A stretch of 64,000 nt of DNA from Peribacillus sp044761665. Lineage in GTDB: Bacteria > Bacillota > Bacilli > Bacillales > DSM-1321. Of the stretch, positions 17,891-25,526 are shown in pieces. Below the pieces are notes generated by a model, which saw only the letters and a list, made by a program, of their open reading frames with translations, was not told the origin of the DNA and did not search any database. Each line of letters begins with the position of its first letter. Position 1 is the stretch's first letter. The DNA lies in contig NZ_JBIWCW010000004.1 in the NCBI RefSeq assembly GCF_044761665.1, forward strand, positions 186,001-250,000. The letters are read 5' to 3'. Both the position numbers and the translations under genes were made by a program.

Positions 17891-19540
17891 TTAAACTAAT
17901 AAAGCAGCGATTTCATCGATTTTTTTAGCACCAAAGACTACTTCCTCATCATTGATGATCATAGCCGGGACACTCATGACTTTATACTTTTTCTTAATGT
18001 CTTGGAAATTACTGATGTCGACCATTTCGGCTTCAACATTCGGGTTTTCTATCGCGATTCGTTGGGCACCAACTACAACGTCAGGGCAGAAGTGGCATGC
18101 CAAAGAAACCATTACTTTAATATTTGTCTTCTTGCTGATTGATTTGATTGAATCCCGGACAGCTGAATCCATTGCTTGACCTGGACCGGCAAGATTATAG
18201 ATGGCTAAAATGAAGGAGTTCAGCTCATGCCCCCCTGGTACGCCATGGTACTTGACACCACTGTATTCCCCATTCGAATTCAACAGGGAGACTACAGGGA
18301 ATTTATCGGCATTCACTTTTTCTTCCATATCTTTATTTTCGCCTTTATTATATAGCTCAAGATGAAGCTTATCCCCTAATTCGGCAACATCTAATAAGAA
18401 GTCACGTAATTCTACCGATTTGGGTAGGCTTTCATCCACGATTGATACTAAGGTCACGTCATTCTCCATCTTATCGAAGATTCCTTTTAGTTGGCCTCTT
18501 AACGTATCGCTCAGTAAGGAGCTCTTACCTGCTGGTGCAGCCGCTTGTTCCTTTTTCTCTTGCTGTTTTTCCACTTCCGGCTCATCTTTGATGCCTAAGC
18601 GGTCTTTTTCTTCTGCGATGTATTTACCTGCGTCCGTTGCGGCTATCGCTCCATCAGATACTGCTGTAATGATCTGACGTAAGGACTTCGGTCTCAAGTC
18701 ACCCGCTGCGTAAACACCCTTTACATTTGTGTTCATATCGTCGTCAGTTAGAATATAGCCAGCACGGTCCATTTCAATATGGCCTTGGAAAATGGCCGTT
18801 TGAGGTTGATAACCAATGAACACGAAAATACCAAATGTACTGTCTTCTTCCTTCGCTTCATATTCCCACTCTTCTTTTGTTACGTTATTGATGAAGCGGG
18901 CACGTTGAATCATGCCATCGCCATAAGCACCTAGAATCTCTGTATTGAATTTGACCTCGATTTTCTCATTGGCCATTACTTTATCGACAATGGAAGGGGC
19001 ACAAGAGAAGGCTGATTCGCGGGCGATGATGGTGACTTTTGTGGCAAATCGGGTAAGGAAGATAGCTTCCTCAGCCGCTGCATAACCTGCTCCGATGACA
19101 AAAACCTCCAATCCTTCAAAGAATTCTCCATCACAAGTTGAACAATAGGCTACGCCACGACCTGTAAATTCTTCTTCTCCAGGGAATCCAAGTTTTCTTG
19201 GAGTGGCACCCGTTGCAATGATTACAGCACGTGCACGATAGTCTCCACTAAGTGTTTTAACGACTTTTACCTCACCAGAAAAATCAACGCCTGTTACATC
19301 GACTTTAGCGAACTCCACACCGAAATCTTCGTTTTGAAGTTTCATTTCCTCCACTAATTTTGGGCCGGAAATATTGCGGATTCCAGGATAATTTGCTATT
19401 TCTGAAGTTGTAGCAGCTTGTCCTCCCCCCGTTCCTTTTTCCAGGATGATCGTTTTTAATTTTGCTCGTCCGGCATAAACCCCCGCTGAAAGACCTGCTG
19501 GTCCTCCCCCGATAATCAATAAATCATATATTTTTTCCAT
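17891..19540 (-). CDS. AhpF-like peroxiredoxin reductase, domains permuted
   Basis: 549 residues. Residues 1-310 are a thioredoxin-reductase-like flavoprotein: GGGPAG (11-16), redox CSTC (133-136), a second nucleotide site VIGAGYAAAEEA (148-159) and FAD motif GVYAAGD (276-281). The NADPH-specific HRR motif of thioredoxin reductases is absent; the segment reads IIARESAFSC. A Lys/Glu/Gln/Ala linker (about 315-337) leads to residues 340-549, a tandem thioredoxin-fold module with GHELNSFILAI and redox CHFC (482-485) followed by PDVV. This module corresponds to the N-terminal domain of classical AhpF, so the order is reversed. It lies behind ahpC and probably reduces AhpC, perhaps with NADH. Domain calls are seen; partner and cofactor are inferred. 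Confidence 0.88.
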   Translation of the reverse strand: MEKIYDLLIIGGGPAGLSAGVYAGRAKLKTIILEKGTGGGQAATTSEIANYPGIRNISGPKLVEEMKLQNEDFGVEFAKVDVTGVDFSGEVKVVKTLSGDYRARAVIIATGATPRKLGFPGEEEFTGRGVAYCSTCDGEFFEGLEVFVIGAGYAAAEEAIFLTRFATKVTIIARESAFSCAPSIVDKVMANEKIEVKFNTEILGAYGDGMIQRARFINNVTKEEWEYEAKEEDSTFGIFVFIGYQPQTAIFQGHIEMDRAGYILTDDDMNTNVKGVYAAGDLRPKSLRQIITAVSDGAIAATDAGKYIAEEKDRLGIKDEPEVEKQQEKKEQAAAPAGKSSLLSDTLRGQLKGIFDKMENDVTLVSIVDESLPKSVELRDFLLDVAELGDKLHLELYNKGENKDMEEKVNADKFPVVSLLNSNGEYSGVKYHGVPGGHELNSFILAIYNLAGPGQAMDSAVRDSIKSISKKTNIKVMVSLACHFCPDVVVGAQRIAIENPNVEAEMVDISNFQDIKKKYKVMSVPAMIINDEEVVFGAKKIDEIAALLV

Positions 19541-19580
19541 AGTTGTTCTCCTTGCTGTTTAAAAAATTTTATTTTTAAAG

Positions 19581-19616
19581 GACAAAAGGCACTTATTGAA
19601 GTAAGTGCCTTTTGTC
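19581..19616 (-). terminator. Intercistronic hairpin between ahpC and the reductase
   Basis: Perfect 15-base arms (GACAAAAGGCACTTA with TAAGTGCCTTTTGTC) enclose a six-base loop. On the minus strand the stem is followed by CTTTAAAAATAAAATTTTTT, an imperfect T-tract. It may terminate part of the ahpC transcripts or protect the ahpC 3' end, giving more AhpC than reductase. Confidence 0.65.
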
Positions 19617-19631
19617 AATCGTAGCTGTTTT

Positions 19632-19653
19632 ATATATCAACTAGTTGATATAT
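19632..19653. repeat. Perfect 22-bp palindrome after ahpC
   Basis: The half-site ATATATCAACT is followed directly by its reverse complement, with no spacer. It lies about 20 bases beyond the ahpC stop codon. Confidence 0.85.
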
Positions 19654-19674
19654 GTATAGGGAAATATCCTAAAA

Positions 19675-20238
19675 TTAAAGTTTTCCTACTAGGTCAAAAC
19701 TTGGCTCTAATGTATCTTCACCTGGAGTCCATTTAGCAGGGCAAACTTTATCTCCATGTTCTGCTACGAATTGTGCAGCTTGAACTTTTCTAATAAGTTC
19801 TTCAGCATTACGGCCGATTCCCATGTCATTCACTTCATATGATTTGATTTGCCCTTCTGGATTTACGATGAAAGTACCACGTAAAGCTATGCCTTCTTCT
19901 TCGACTAATACTCCAAATTGACGAGATAGAGCTAGTGCTGGATCTGCTAGCATTGGGTATTCGATTTTACCGATTGTATCAGTAGCATCTGCCCATCCTT
20001 TATGGCTGAAGTGAGAATCAGTTGAAACCGAGTAAACTTCACAACCGATTTCTTTGAATGTTTCATAGTTATCTTGAAGATCAGCTAATTCTGTTGGACA
20101 TACGAATGAAAAGTCCGCTGGATAGAAGAAGAATACAGCCCATTTTCCTTTTACGTCTTCTAGTGTAACTTCTTTGAATTCTCCTGCTTGGTATGCTTGC
20201 ACTTTAAAGTCTTCAACTTGTTTATTAATTAATGACAT
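19675..20238 (-). CDS. ahpC: Alkyl hydroperoxide reductase AhpC (2-Cys peroxiredoxin)
   Basis: 187 residues. Typical 2-Cys peroxiredoxin of the AhpC/Prx1 group: peroxidatic cysteine in FSFVCPTELADL (near residue 47), the conserved FFYPADF before it, and the resolving cysteine in DKVCPAKW near the C-terminus (near residue 166). It reduces hydrogen peroxide and organic hydroperoxides in the cytoplasm and is recharged by AhpF. The gene is followed by an AhpF-like reductase and preceded by a promoter overlapped by a PerR-like operator. RBS TTTGGAGGAA. Confidence 0.97.
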   Translation of the reverse strand: MSLINKQVEDFKVQAYQAGEFKEVTLEDVKGKWAVFFFYPADFSFVCPTELADLQDNYETFKEIGCEVYSVSTDSHFSHKGWADATDTIGKIEYPMLADPALALSRQFGVLVEEEGIALRGTFIVNPEGQIKSYEVNDMGIGRNAEELIRKVQAAQFVAEHGDKVCPAKWTPGEDTLEPSFDLVGKL

Positions 20239-20278
20239 AATATTATTCCTCCAAATGAAATATTTTATTGATTCCTAT

Positions 20279-20309
20279 TTATAGTAATTATTATTTAGTA
20301 ATTAGTCAA
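20279..20309 (-). promoter_or_regulatory. ahpC promoter with overlapping PerR-like box
   Basis: On the minus strand TTGACT (20304-20309) and TACTAT (20281-20286) are spaced by 17 bases. Plus-strand 20279-20293 reads TTATAGTAATTATTA, matching the PerR consensus TTATAATnATTATAA at 12 of 14 defined positions and covering the -10 box, as expected for a repressor site. The wider gap (20239-20592) is AT-rich and holds no gene. Confidence 0.65.
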
Positions 20310-20527
20310 TAAATATACCTTAATAATTGTCATGTTCACATTTTTGCCACATCTTTATACTAATATAGATAAAAAACATTTAAAATTCCCTTGACTAGTC
20401 TATTTAACATACAATTATTATTATATCAAGAATAAAAATAACAAAGATTAAAGTTATTTCAATAAAAATAGAAAGGTCTATTTCTTATAACAATATTTTA
20501 CAATTGAGAATGAAATTCGCTTTAAAA

Positions 20528-20557
20528 CAAAAAAGACAGAACCCTCTGGTCCCGTCT
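20528..20557 (-). terminator. sodF terminator
   Basis: On the minus strand AGACGGGACC pairs with GGTTCTGTCT (with G-U pairs), followed by TTTTTTG. Confidence 0.65.
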
Positions 20558-20592
20558 CTCCCTCTCTTTTCGTAAACAACTCCTTAACTTGT

Positions 20593-21471
20593 CTATTGTT
20601 TTTTCCAAGTTAATTTTTTTGCTTTATTAAAACGCAAAGTTGTTTGCGGCCAATTCACAACATTCCACCATTTTTTTACGTAAGCAGCCCTATTATTTTT
20701 ATATTGGAGGTAATAGGCATGCTCCCAGACATCCAAGACCAGGATCGGTATTGTATCCCATTGCGTCAAAATCATATGTCTTTCGGATTGAAGGATCTCT
20801 AGTCTACGTGCTCGTGGAACCCAGACTAAGATTGCCCATCCAACACCTTCCACCTGTTTGGCCGCTTCACTGAAATGACCTTTAAAAGCCTCAAAACTTC
20901 CGAAATCCCCTACAATCTGTTTATATAGCTCTCCTTTTGGCTGACCACCGCCTCCTGGTATCATGCCTTCCCAAAAAAGTGTATGCAGGTAATGTCCCGA
21001 ACCATGGAAGGCAGCCTCCCTTTCCCAATGTTTCAAAAGCGAAAAATCATTGGTTTCTCTAGCCTTTTTCATCATTAACTCTGCTTTATTTAAGCCATCA
21101 ACATATGTTTGATGATGCTTGTCGTGGTGCAATCGCATAATTTCAGCCGATATAATCGGTTCAAGTGCATCATAGGCGTATGGCAAAGGAGGTAGTGTAT
21201 GTTTTCCGATCCCAACAGATTGCATTGTTTCATAGTTGATATTAATGTTTTTCGCTCTTTCTTCAATTTCTTTATAAATTTTGCTGATTTCTTTATCGAT
21301 ATTTTCCATTTCTTCGCTTTCTTTATCCCCAGTTACTAATGATTGTGTCGAATGTGAAAGCCTTTCTATACTTGATAACAGTTGCGGTTCATTGATATCT
21401 ACACTATCCATGAATTTCTTCATTTCCTCTATCCAATCACGAACTTCTGATGCATATTGTCTTATATCCAA
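20593..21471 (-). CDS. sodF: Superoxide dismutase SodF-type (Fe/Mn)
   Basis: 292 residues from TTG 21471 (LDIRQYASEV), which has GGGGGTGG at good spacing; a TTG at 21495 in the same frame lacks a site. The first 85 residues are a helical, charged N-terminal extension. The catalytic part begins at LPPLPYAYDALEP and carries the metal ligands: His in LHHDKHHQTYVDGLN, His in AFHGSGHYLHTLFW, and Asp/His in LDVWEHAYYLQYKNNRA. The extension and length resemble B. subtilis SodF rather than the 202-residue SodA. It dismutates superoxide; the role of the extension is unknown. Separate terminator from ahpC. Confidence 0.92.
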   Translation of the reverse strand: MDIRQYASEVRDWIEEMKKFMDSVDINEPQLLSSIERLSHSTQSLVTGDKESEEMENIDKEISKIYKEIEERAKNININYETMQSVGIGKHTLPPLPYAYDALEPIISAEIMRLHHDKHHQTYVDGLNKAELMMKKARETNDFSLLKHWEREAAFHGSGHYLHTLFWEGMIPGGGGQPKGELYKQIVGDFGSFEAFKGHFSEAAKQVEGVGWAILVWVPRARRLEILQSERHMILTQWDTIPILVLDVWEHAYYLQYKNNRAAYVKKWWNVVNWPQTTLRFNKAKKLTWKKQ

Positions 21472-21547
21472 TAAGCCACCCCCAAAAAATTTCAAAATAA
21501 GGCATCAGCGTATTTTATGTTTCAGCACAAGAGGAAATACCGTAAAC

Positions 21548-21580
21548 AAAAAAACAGCAAGGCTATAAACCCTGCTGTTC
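21548..21580 (-). terminator. ypuI terminator
   Basis: AACAGCA pairs with TGCTGTT plus a GG/CC closing pair, followed by TTTTTTTG on the minus strand. Confidence 0.85.
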
Positions 21581-21582
21581 TC

Positions 21583-22071
21583 TTATCTAGACTGTAACAT
21601 CTTAGTCCGATAATCCGTTTCATAAAATTCAAGTTCTTCCCTCATATTCTGAAAGCCACTCTCCACCGTTTTTAAGATTGCGATAATGCTATCTGGCACG
21701 GCTTGATGAAACTTAATGGAATTCTTTCCCGTATAAGCAGATCGACTGTCTTCAAACCAACGGTCCGACTTCGGAGAAAAATACTCTTCTATACATTGAT
21801 GATACACTCTATATAGCGTCTTTTCCGCAGCCGCTTTATTAAAAACCTCATTTTTAAGAACGATTTGACAAGCTTCCAAGCCTTCCTCACAACTTACAAG
21901 CATTCTTCTTAAACTGGAGAGTATTCCTTTATAGTAGCTTTCCTCACCCTTCTTTTCCTGTTGCAATTTAGTATAGGTGGTTTCATTCAAGAACTCCTCT
22001 AACTGAGCCACTGTCGTCTCTAAAAAGCTTTTTACATCCTCGAGCTGTGATTTCACCAAAGTATTCCCCAA
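21583..22071 (-). CDS. ypuI: YpuI (DUF3907) protein, function unknown
   Basis: 162 residues, TTG start with GAGGAGGG eight bases upstream. No signal peptide, membrane helix or catalytic motif. The N-terminal two thirds are predicted helical (VKSFLETTVAQLEEFLNET). Similar in size and position to B. subtilis YpuI (DUF3907), which lies next to scpB there. Nothing in the sequence indicates a reaction. Confidence 0.75.
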   Translation of the reverse strand: MGNTLVKSQLEDVKSFLETTVAQLEEFLNETTYTKLQQEKKGEESYYKGILSSLRRMLVSCEEGLEACQIVLKNEVFNKAAAEKTLYRVYHQCIEEYFSPKSDRWFEDSRSAYTGKNSIKFHQAVPDSIIAILKTVESGFQNMREELEFYETDYRTKMLQSR

Positions 22072-22093
22072 CCGTAAACCCTCCTCATAATGA

Positions 22094-22507
22094 TTATGAT
22101 AAATAAAAATCTAAATGTGTGTTAATATCATATGGTTTAGCTTGTTCAATCGATCTAAACACTTCCTCTAATTTGTGAAAATTCAGATCCAGGAAGCAAC
22201 TTGCTAAATCTTTTTCAGAATTTATATATAATCGCTTTCGGCTGGACAAACTTGGTTCTTTAATCAAACAAATCAAAGCAATAATATCAGCCATATAAAT
22301 ATCTCTAGAATGGCTTTTGAAAATGGGATCTTTGGGATAGGGCGTCCATTGGGTAACCCGCTCATCGAAATAACGAAGATATACTACATTCAAGATCTTT
22401 TCTTCGCCGTCCTTTATGTATTTTACAGTGGAACGGTTAAAGAAATCCTCTGGAGAATTTGGTTTTCCTTTTTCAAGACCAACTCCATTGCATGCTAGAA
22501 TGTGCAA
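22094..22507 (-). CDS. Hypothetical protein between scpB and ypuI
   Basis: 137 residues from TTG 22507 (LHILACNGVGLEKG), which has GGAGGGG seven bases upstream; the alternative ATG 22525 precedes that site. I do not recognise the family. The protein is soluble and mixed, with a motif-like region RDIYMADIIALICL and two aromatic/charged stretches (VVYLRYFDERVTQWTPYPKDP). No cysteine motif or membrane segment is seen. It is not part of the B. subtilis order as I remember it, so it may be specific to this lineage. Confidence 0.6.
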   Translation of the reverse strand: MHILACNGVGLEKGKPNSPEDFFNRSTVKYIKDGEEKILNVVYLRYFDERVTQWTPYPKDPIFKSHSRDIYMADIIALICLIKEPSLSSRKRLYINSEKDLASCFLDLNFHKLEEVFRSIEQAKPYDINTHLDFYLS

Positions 22508-22563
22508 CTGCACCCCTCCAAACATCCATTTTTTTCTATATTATCACAAATCATGAAAATATG

Positions 22564-23145
22564 TTATTCGATTGTTTTTTGGAAGTTCTCGAAAAACAGG
22601 TCAGCTTCTCCATTTTCGAAGTTTTCTTCTGTATTATCGGCAAGGGGCGGCAACTCTTTAATCGAATTCAGACCGAAATAATCTAAGAATTCTTTCGTTG
22701 TACCATATAAATAAGCTCGGCCTGAACCTTCAGCCCTACCAACCTCTTTAATCAAGACTTTCGTAACAAGAGTATGAAGTGGTCGATCCGTCTTGACACC
22801 GCGAATTTCATCTATTTCAGCTCTAGTAATCGGCTGCTTATAGGCGATTATCGCCAATGTTTCCAAAGCTGCCTGAGTCAATCCCTGGGAACCTGATGTT
22901 TCCACAAGTTTTTTCAAGTAATCAGAGTGCTCTTTCTTTGTTGCCAACTGGAAAGCACCGGCTATTTCAATAATTTGAATTCCACGTAAATCCGAGAGAT
23001 AGTCTTCCTTTAAACTCTCGATGATGTCCGTCGCTTGATATTCCGTAATTTCGAGGACAGAGGCAATTTGCTTGACGGAAAGACCTTCATCTCCTGATGC
23101 AAACAGTAATGCCTCTAGTATCCCTTTCCAATTAATAACTTCCAA
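22564..23145 (-). CDS. scpB: Segregation and condensation protein B
   Basis: 193 residues, TTG start with GGAAGGTG upstream, overlapping scpA by 14 bases. Two winged-helix domains; the family signature ETLAIIAYKQPITRAEIDEIRGV is present near residue 95. ScpB dimers bind ScpA, the kleisin that bridges Smc heads, and the complex organises and segregates the chromosome. An acidic C-terminal tail follows LKELPPLADNTE. Smc itself is not in this window. Confidence 0.95.
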   Translation of the reverse strand: MEVINWKGILEALLFASGDEGLSVKQIASVLEITEYQATDIIESLKEDYLSDLRGIQIIEIAGAFQLATKKEHSDYLKKLVETSGSQGLTQAALETLAIIAYKQPITRAEIDEIRGVKTDRPLHTLVTKVLIKEVGRAEGSGRAYLYGTTKEFLDYFGLNSIKELPPLADNTEENFENGEADLFFENFQKTIE

Positions 23146-23899
23146 CTGGTTCTACACCTTCCTTAGCTACAATCATAATTTCCGAGAAATTATCTTCTTG
23201 TTCCACTTTAATTTCATTTAGTTTCATCAATTCCAGCACCGCTAAAAATGTAATGACTATATGTTCCTTGACTGGCTCTGGGAAAAGGTCAAAAAAGCTT
23301 TTCTTCCCTTTAAAGGTTTGGAGATCCGTCAAGATTTCTTCCATGCGTTTTTCAATGGAAATCTCTTGTCTCGTCACTTTTGTATAGAGGGGCTTTTGAA
23401 TCTTTTGCCGGCGGAGTAGCTTTTGCAAGGCACCCAACATATCGTAAAGGCTAACGTTTAACTCCTGTAATTCACTTTCCGTTTCTTTTACATATTCGGA
23501 CAAATCGCTTGGCGGTTTAGTAAATATCAAGTTCCGTTCTTCTTCCAGGCCTTTAAATTCTTCTGCGGCAGATTTGTACTTTTTATATTCCAATAGTTTC
23601 TCCACAAGCTCGTCTCGTGGATCTTCTTCGAATATTTCTCCATCCTCATCGATCAAAAGCTCATCTTCATGCTTAGGCAACAGCATTTTACTTTTGATTG
23701 CGAGCAAAGTTGCAGCCATAACCAGGTATTCACTTGCCACATCCAATTCAAGATGTTGCATGGTATGGATGTAACCTAAGTATTGTTCGGTGATATCAGC
23801 CATAGGAATATCATAAATGTCTATTTCTAGACGGTTAATCAAATGAAGGAGTAAGTCCATCGGTCCTTCGAATGCGTCAATCTTAATATTATAACCCAT
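23132..23899 (-). CDS. scpA: Segregation and condensation protein A (kleisin)
   Basis: 255 residues from ATG 23899 (MGYNIKIDAFEGPMDLLLHLI), the usual ScpA N-terminus. The N-terminal helical domain that binds the Smc neck includes DIYDIPMADITEQYL; a middle acidic region is followed by the C-terminal winged helix (FLAVLELMKL) that contacts the other Smc head. The stop overlaps scpB, so both subunits are co-translated. Confidence 0.95.
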   Translation of the reverse strand: MGYNIKIDAFEGPMDLLLHLINRLEIDIYDIPMADITEQYLGYIHTMQHLELDVASEYLVMAATLLAIKSKMLLPKHEDELLIDEDGEIFEEDPRDELVEKLLEYKKYKSAAEEFKGLEEERNLIFTKPPSDLSEYVKETESELQELNVSLYDMLGALQKLLRRQKIQKPLYTKVTRQEISIEKRMEEILTDLQTFKGKKSFFDLFPEPVKEHIVITFLAVLELMKLNEIKVEQEDNFSEIMIVAKEGVEPVGSY

Positions 23900-24117
23900 C
23901 AAAATACCCCATTTAAATCTAATTGGCCTTTTATTAGGCCTTTTTCTTCATTTCAAGTATAGTGGATTGCCGGCTCTTTATCCATTACAAATAAAGGAGC
24001 ACTTGATTTAAAAGTTTCTCGATAAGGATTTTTTTTAATGGGTCGTTGCCCAATCATATTTGTAAAATGAACATAGTCTAAGAATGTAAGATAAGCAGAA
24101 CAAAGGAGGTACTTATT

Positions 24118-24210
24118 ATGGGTGGCAATGCAGGAGGTTTTGGCGGAGGTTTTGCGTTTATCGTAGTATTATTCATTTTATTAGTTATCGTCGGTGCTTC
24201 TTGGTTATAA
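24118..24210 (+). CDS. YjcZ-family small membrane protein (30 aa)
   Basis: MGGNAGGFGGGF followed by a single hydrophobic helix (AFIVVLFILLVIVGASWL). This composition is typical of the YjcZ family of sporulation-associated micro-proteins. AAAGGAGGT sits nine bases before the ATG. Upstream at 24072-24080 the sequence CATAGTCTA fits a sigma-K type -10 (CATAnnnTA), but the -35 is not convincing. Expression during sporulation is inferred from family and this weak box. Confidence 0.85.
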   Translation: MGGNAGGFGGGFAFIVVLFILLVIVGASWL

Positions 24211-24370
24211 TCGAATACTGACGACACAAGCTGATTGCATAGCAATCAGCTTTCCTTATTTTTTCAGGACATTTTTTTATGGTACTATGGTGTTTATACC
24301 GAGAAAGTGGGTAGACGTCCAAGAACTGTCTTATCTATAGAGAACATCAGCTAAAAGGAGGGGCTTACCA

Positions 24371-24907
24371 TTGCATTTACCTGAAGACTATCTCTCATTT
24401 CTCGTCCATTTTCACGGAACGAGGGATTACTTTGAGTGTCATGAAATACTTGAAGAATATTGGAAAGAAACCGCTCCTAAAGAACGTGATTCACATTGGG
24501 TCGGACTTATCCAAATCGCCGTTGCACTCTACCATGACCGCAGGGGCAACAACGCAGGAGCTTCTAGAACTCTTGCAAAGGCCATCTCCAACCTTCGTTT
24601 GAAAAAAGCCGAGCTGCAACAATTGGGCCTTGATTCAGAAGCCCTGATCGATTTGCTTCAGCAGACACATGAACGTATGTTGCTTAAAAGGCCATATAAA
24701 AGTATCAACCTCCCCATCAAGGACCCTGATTTACTTGCACAGTGTCAATCCTTATGTAATGAAGAAGGATACACTTGGTGCATGGAAAGTGATTGTACTA
24801 ATTTGGAGCTGGTCAATAGGCATTCGACACGTGATCGTTCTGAAGTCATTTTAGAAAGGAACAGACAACTTTCTCAGAGGAAATTAAAAATAGAGGACGG
24901 CTCATGA
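24371..24907 (+). CDS. ypuF: YpuF-like DUF309 protein
   Basis: 178 residues, TTG start behind AAAGGAGGGG. The DUF309 signature is clear: YFECHEILEEYWKE near residue 22, then HWVGLIQIAVALYHDRRGN, a helical domain with conserved His/Glu residues resembling a metal-binding helical bundle. The C-terminal 50 residues contain cysteines (CQSLCNEEGYTWCMESDC). Function is unknown. It lies between scpA and ribT, as in B. subtilis. Confidence 0.85.
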   Translation: MHLPEDYLSFLVHFHGTRDYFECHEILEEYWKETAPKERDSHWVGLIQIAVALYHDRRGNNAGASRTLAKAISNLRLKKAELQQLGLDSEALIDLLQQTHERMLLKRPYKSINLPIKDPDLLAQCQSLCNEEGYTWCMESDCTNLELVNRHSTRDRSEVILERNRQLSQRKLKIEDGS

Positions 24908-24923
24908 GAGGCTCCTCTATTTT
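24887..24923. terminator. Hairpin between ypuF and ribT
   Basis: AAAATAGAGGA pairs perfectly with TCCTCTATTTT around a 15-base loop over the ypuF stop codon. It lies between convergent genes and could serve both, with moderate T-tracts formed by the stem ends. Confidence 0.6.
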
Positions 24924-24948
24924 CGATTCACTTATTAGAATAAGTTTC

Positions 24949-25284
24949 TTAACACTTTTCAATAAAACTTTCAGTATGTTCGTTGGCCTTTAATTCTTTG
25001 TCAGGATATTGTTCCTTCACTGACCTGACCATTTCTTTGCCAATGCCTTGCTTACGGAAAGAAGGATTGACAGATATGTGTTGAATCTCGATGAAATCGG
25101 AACTTATCTGTATGCCAATCAGGCCGATAATTTCTTCATCTTTCCATAAGAACAACTGCAAGTTTTCATCTGTTTCATAATTCTTCATGGTATTCCGAAG
25201 CACTTTTATCTCTTTTTCCTTTGGCATGAAAGATAATAACCCCATGGCAAATTTCTCATAACTTTTCTTATACTTAATCAACAT
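24949..25284 (-). CDS. ribT: RibT, GNAT-type N-acetyltransferase
   Basis: 111 residues, ATG with GAGGGAT upstream. GNAT fold: central strand IEIQHISVNPSFRKQGIGKEMV with the acetyl-CoA loop RKQGIG near residue 78. The N-terminus (MLIKYKKSYEKFAMGLLSFMP) matches RibT, the last gene of the riboflavin operon in B. subtilis; this copy ends about 13 residues earlier. Here it stands alone, without ribD, ribE, ribBA or ribH nearby. Its substrate is unknown. Confidence 0.85.
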   Translation of the reverse strand: MLIKYKKSYEKFAMGLLSFMPKEKEIKVLRNTMKNYETDENLQLFLWKDEEIIGLIGIQISSDFIEIQHISVNPSFRKQGIGKEMVRSVKEQYPDKELKANEHTESFIEKC

Positions 25285-25439
25285 AATATCCCTCGTTACT
25301 AAATAACGTTTTTTATTAATTACTTGTTTATCTAGTTAATACGCTATGATGTACTCTCACTTATGACATTTACATCATACATAAAAACTTTCTTCGTTTC
25401 AACATCACTTTCAGCACTTGATTTATAGATATTCTAGTG

Positions 25440-25526
25440 CTACGCGATGAATGCCCAGTAGATAATTCCCCATATCAAAGCAACAACAAGCATCATAAGT
25501 AAAAGTGTTTTATTGCTTTTTCTCAT
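25440..25526 (-). CDS. 28-residue single-helix membrane peptide
   Basis: MRKSNKTLLLMM leads into a hydrophobic helix with aromatic residues (LVVALIWGIIYWAFIA). AAGGGAG lies six bases before the ATG. The reading frame is short, but its organisation (basic start, one helix, strong ribosome site) is that of a real small membrane protein. Family not recognised. The rest of 25285-25850 shows only the ypuA leader. Confidence 0.6.
   Translation of the reverse strand: MRKSNKTLLLMMLVVALIWGIIYWAFIA

Noticed and set aside
20409..20423. Second PerR box upstream of ahpC
   Set aside because: Only 11 of 14 positions match in very AT-rich sequence, so chance is likely.
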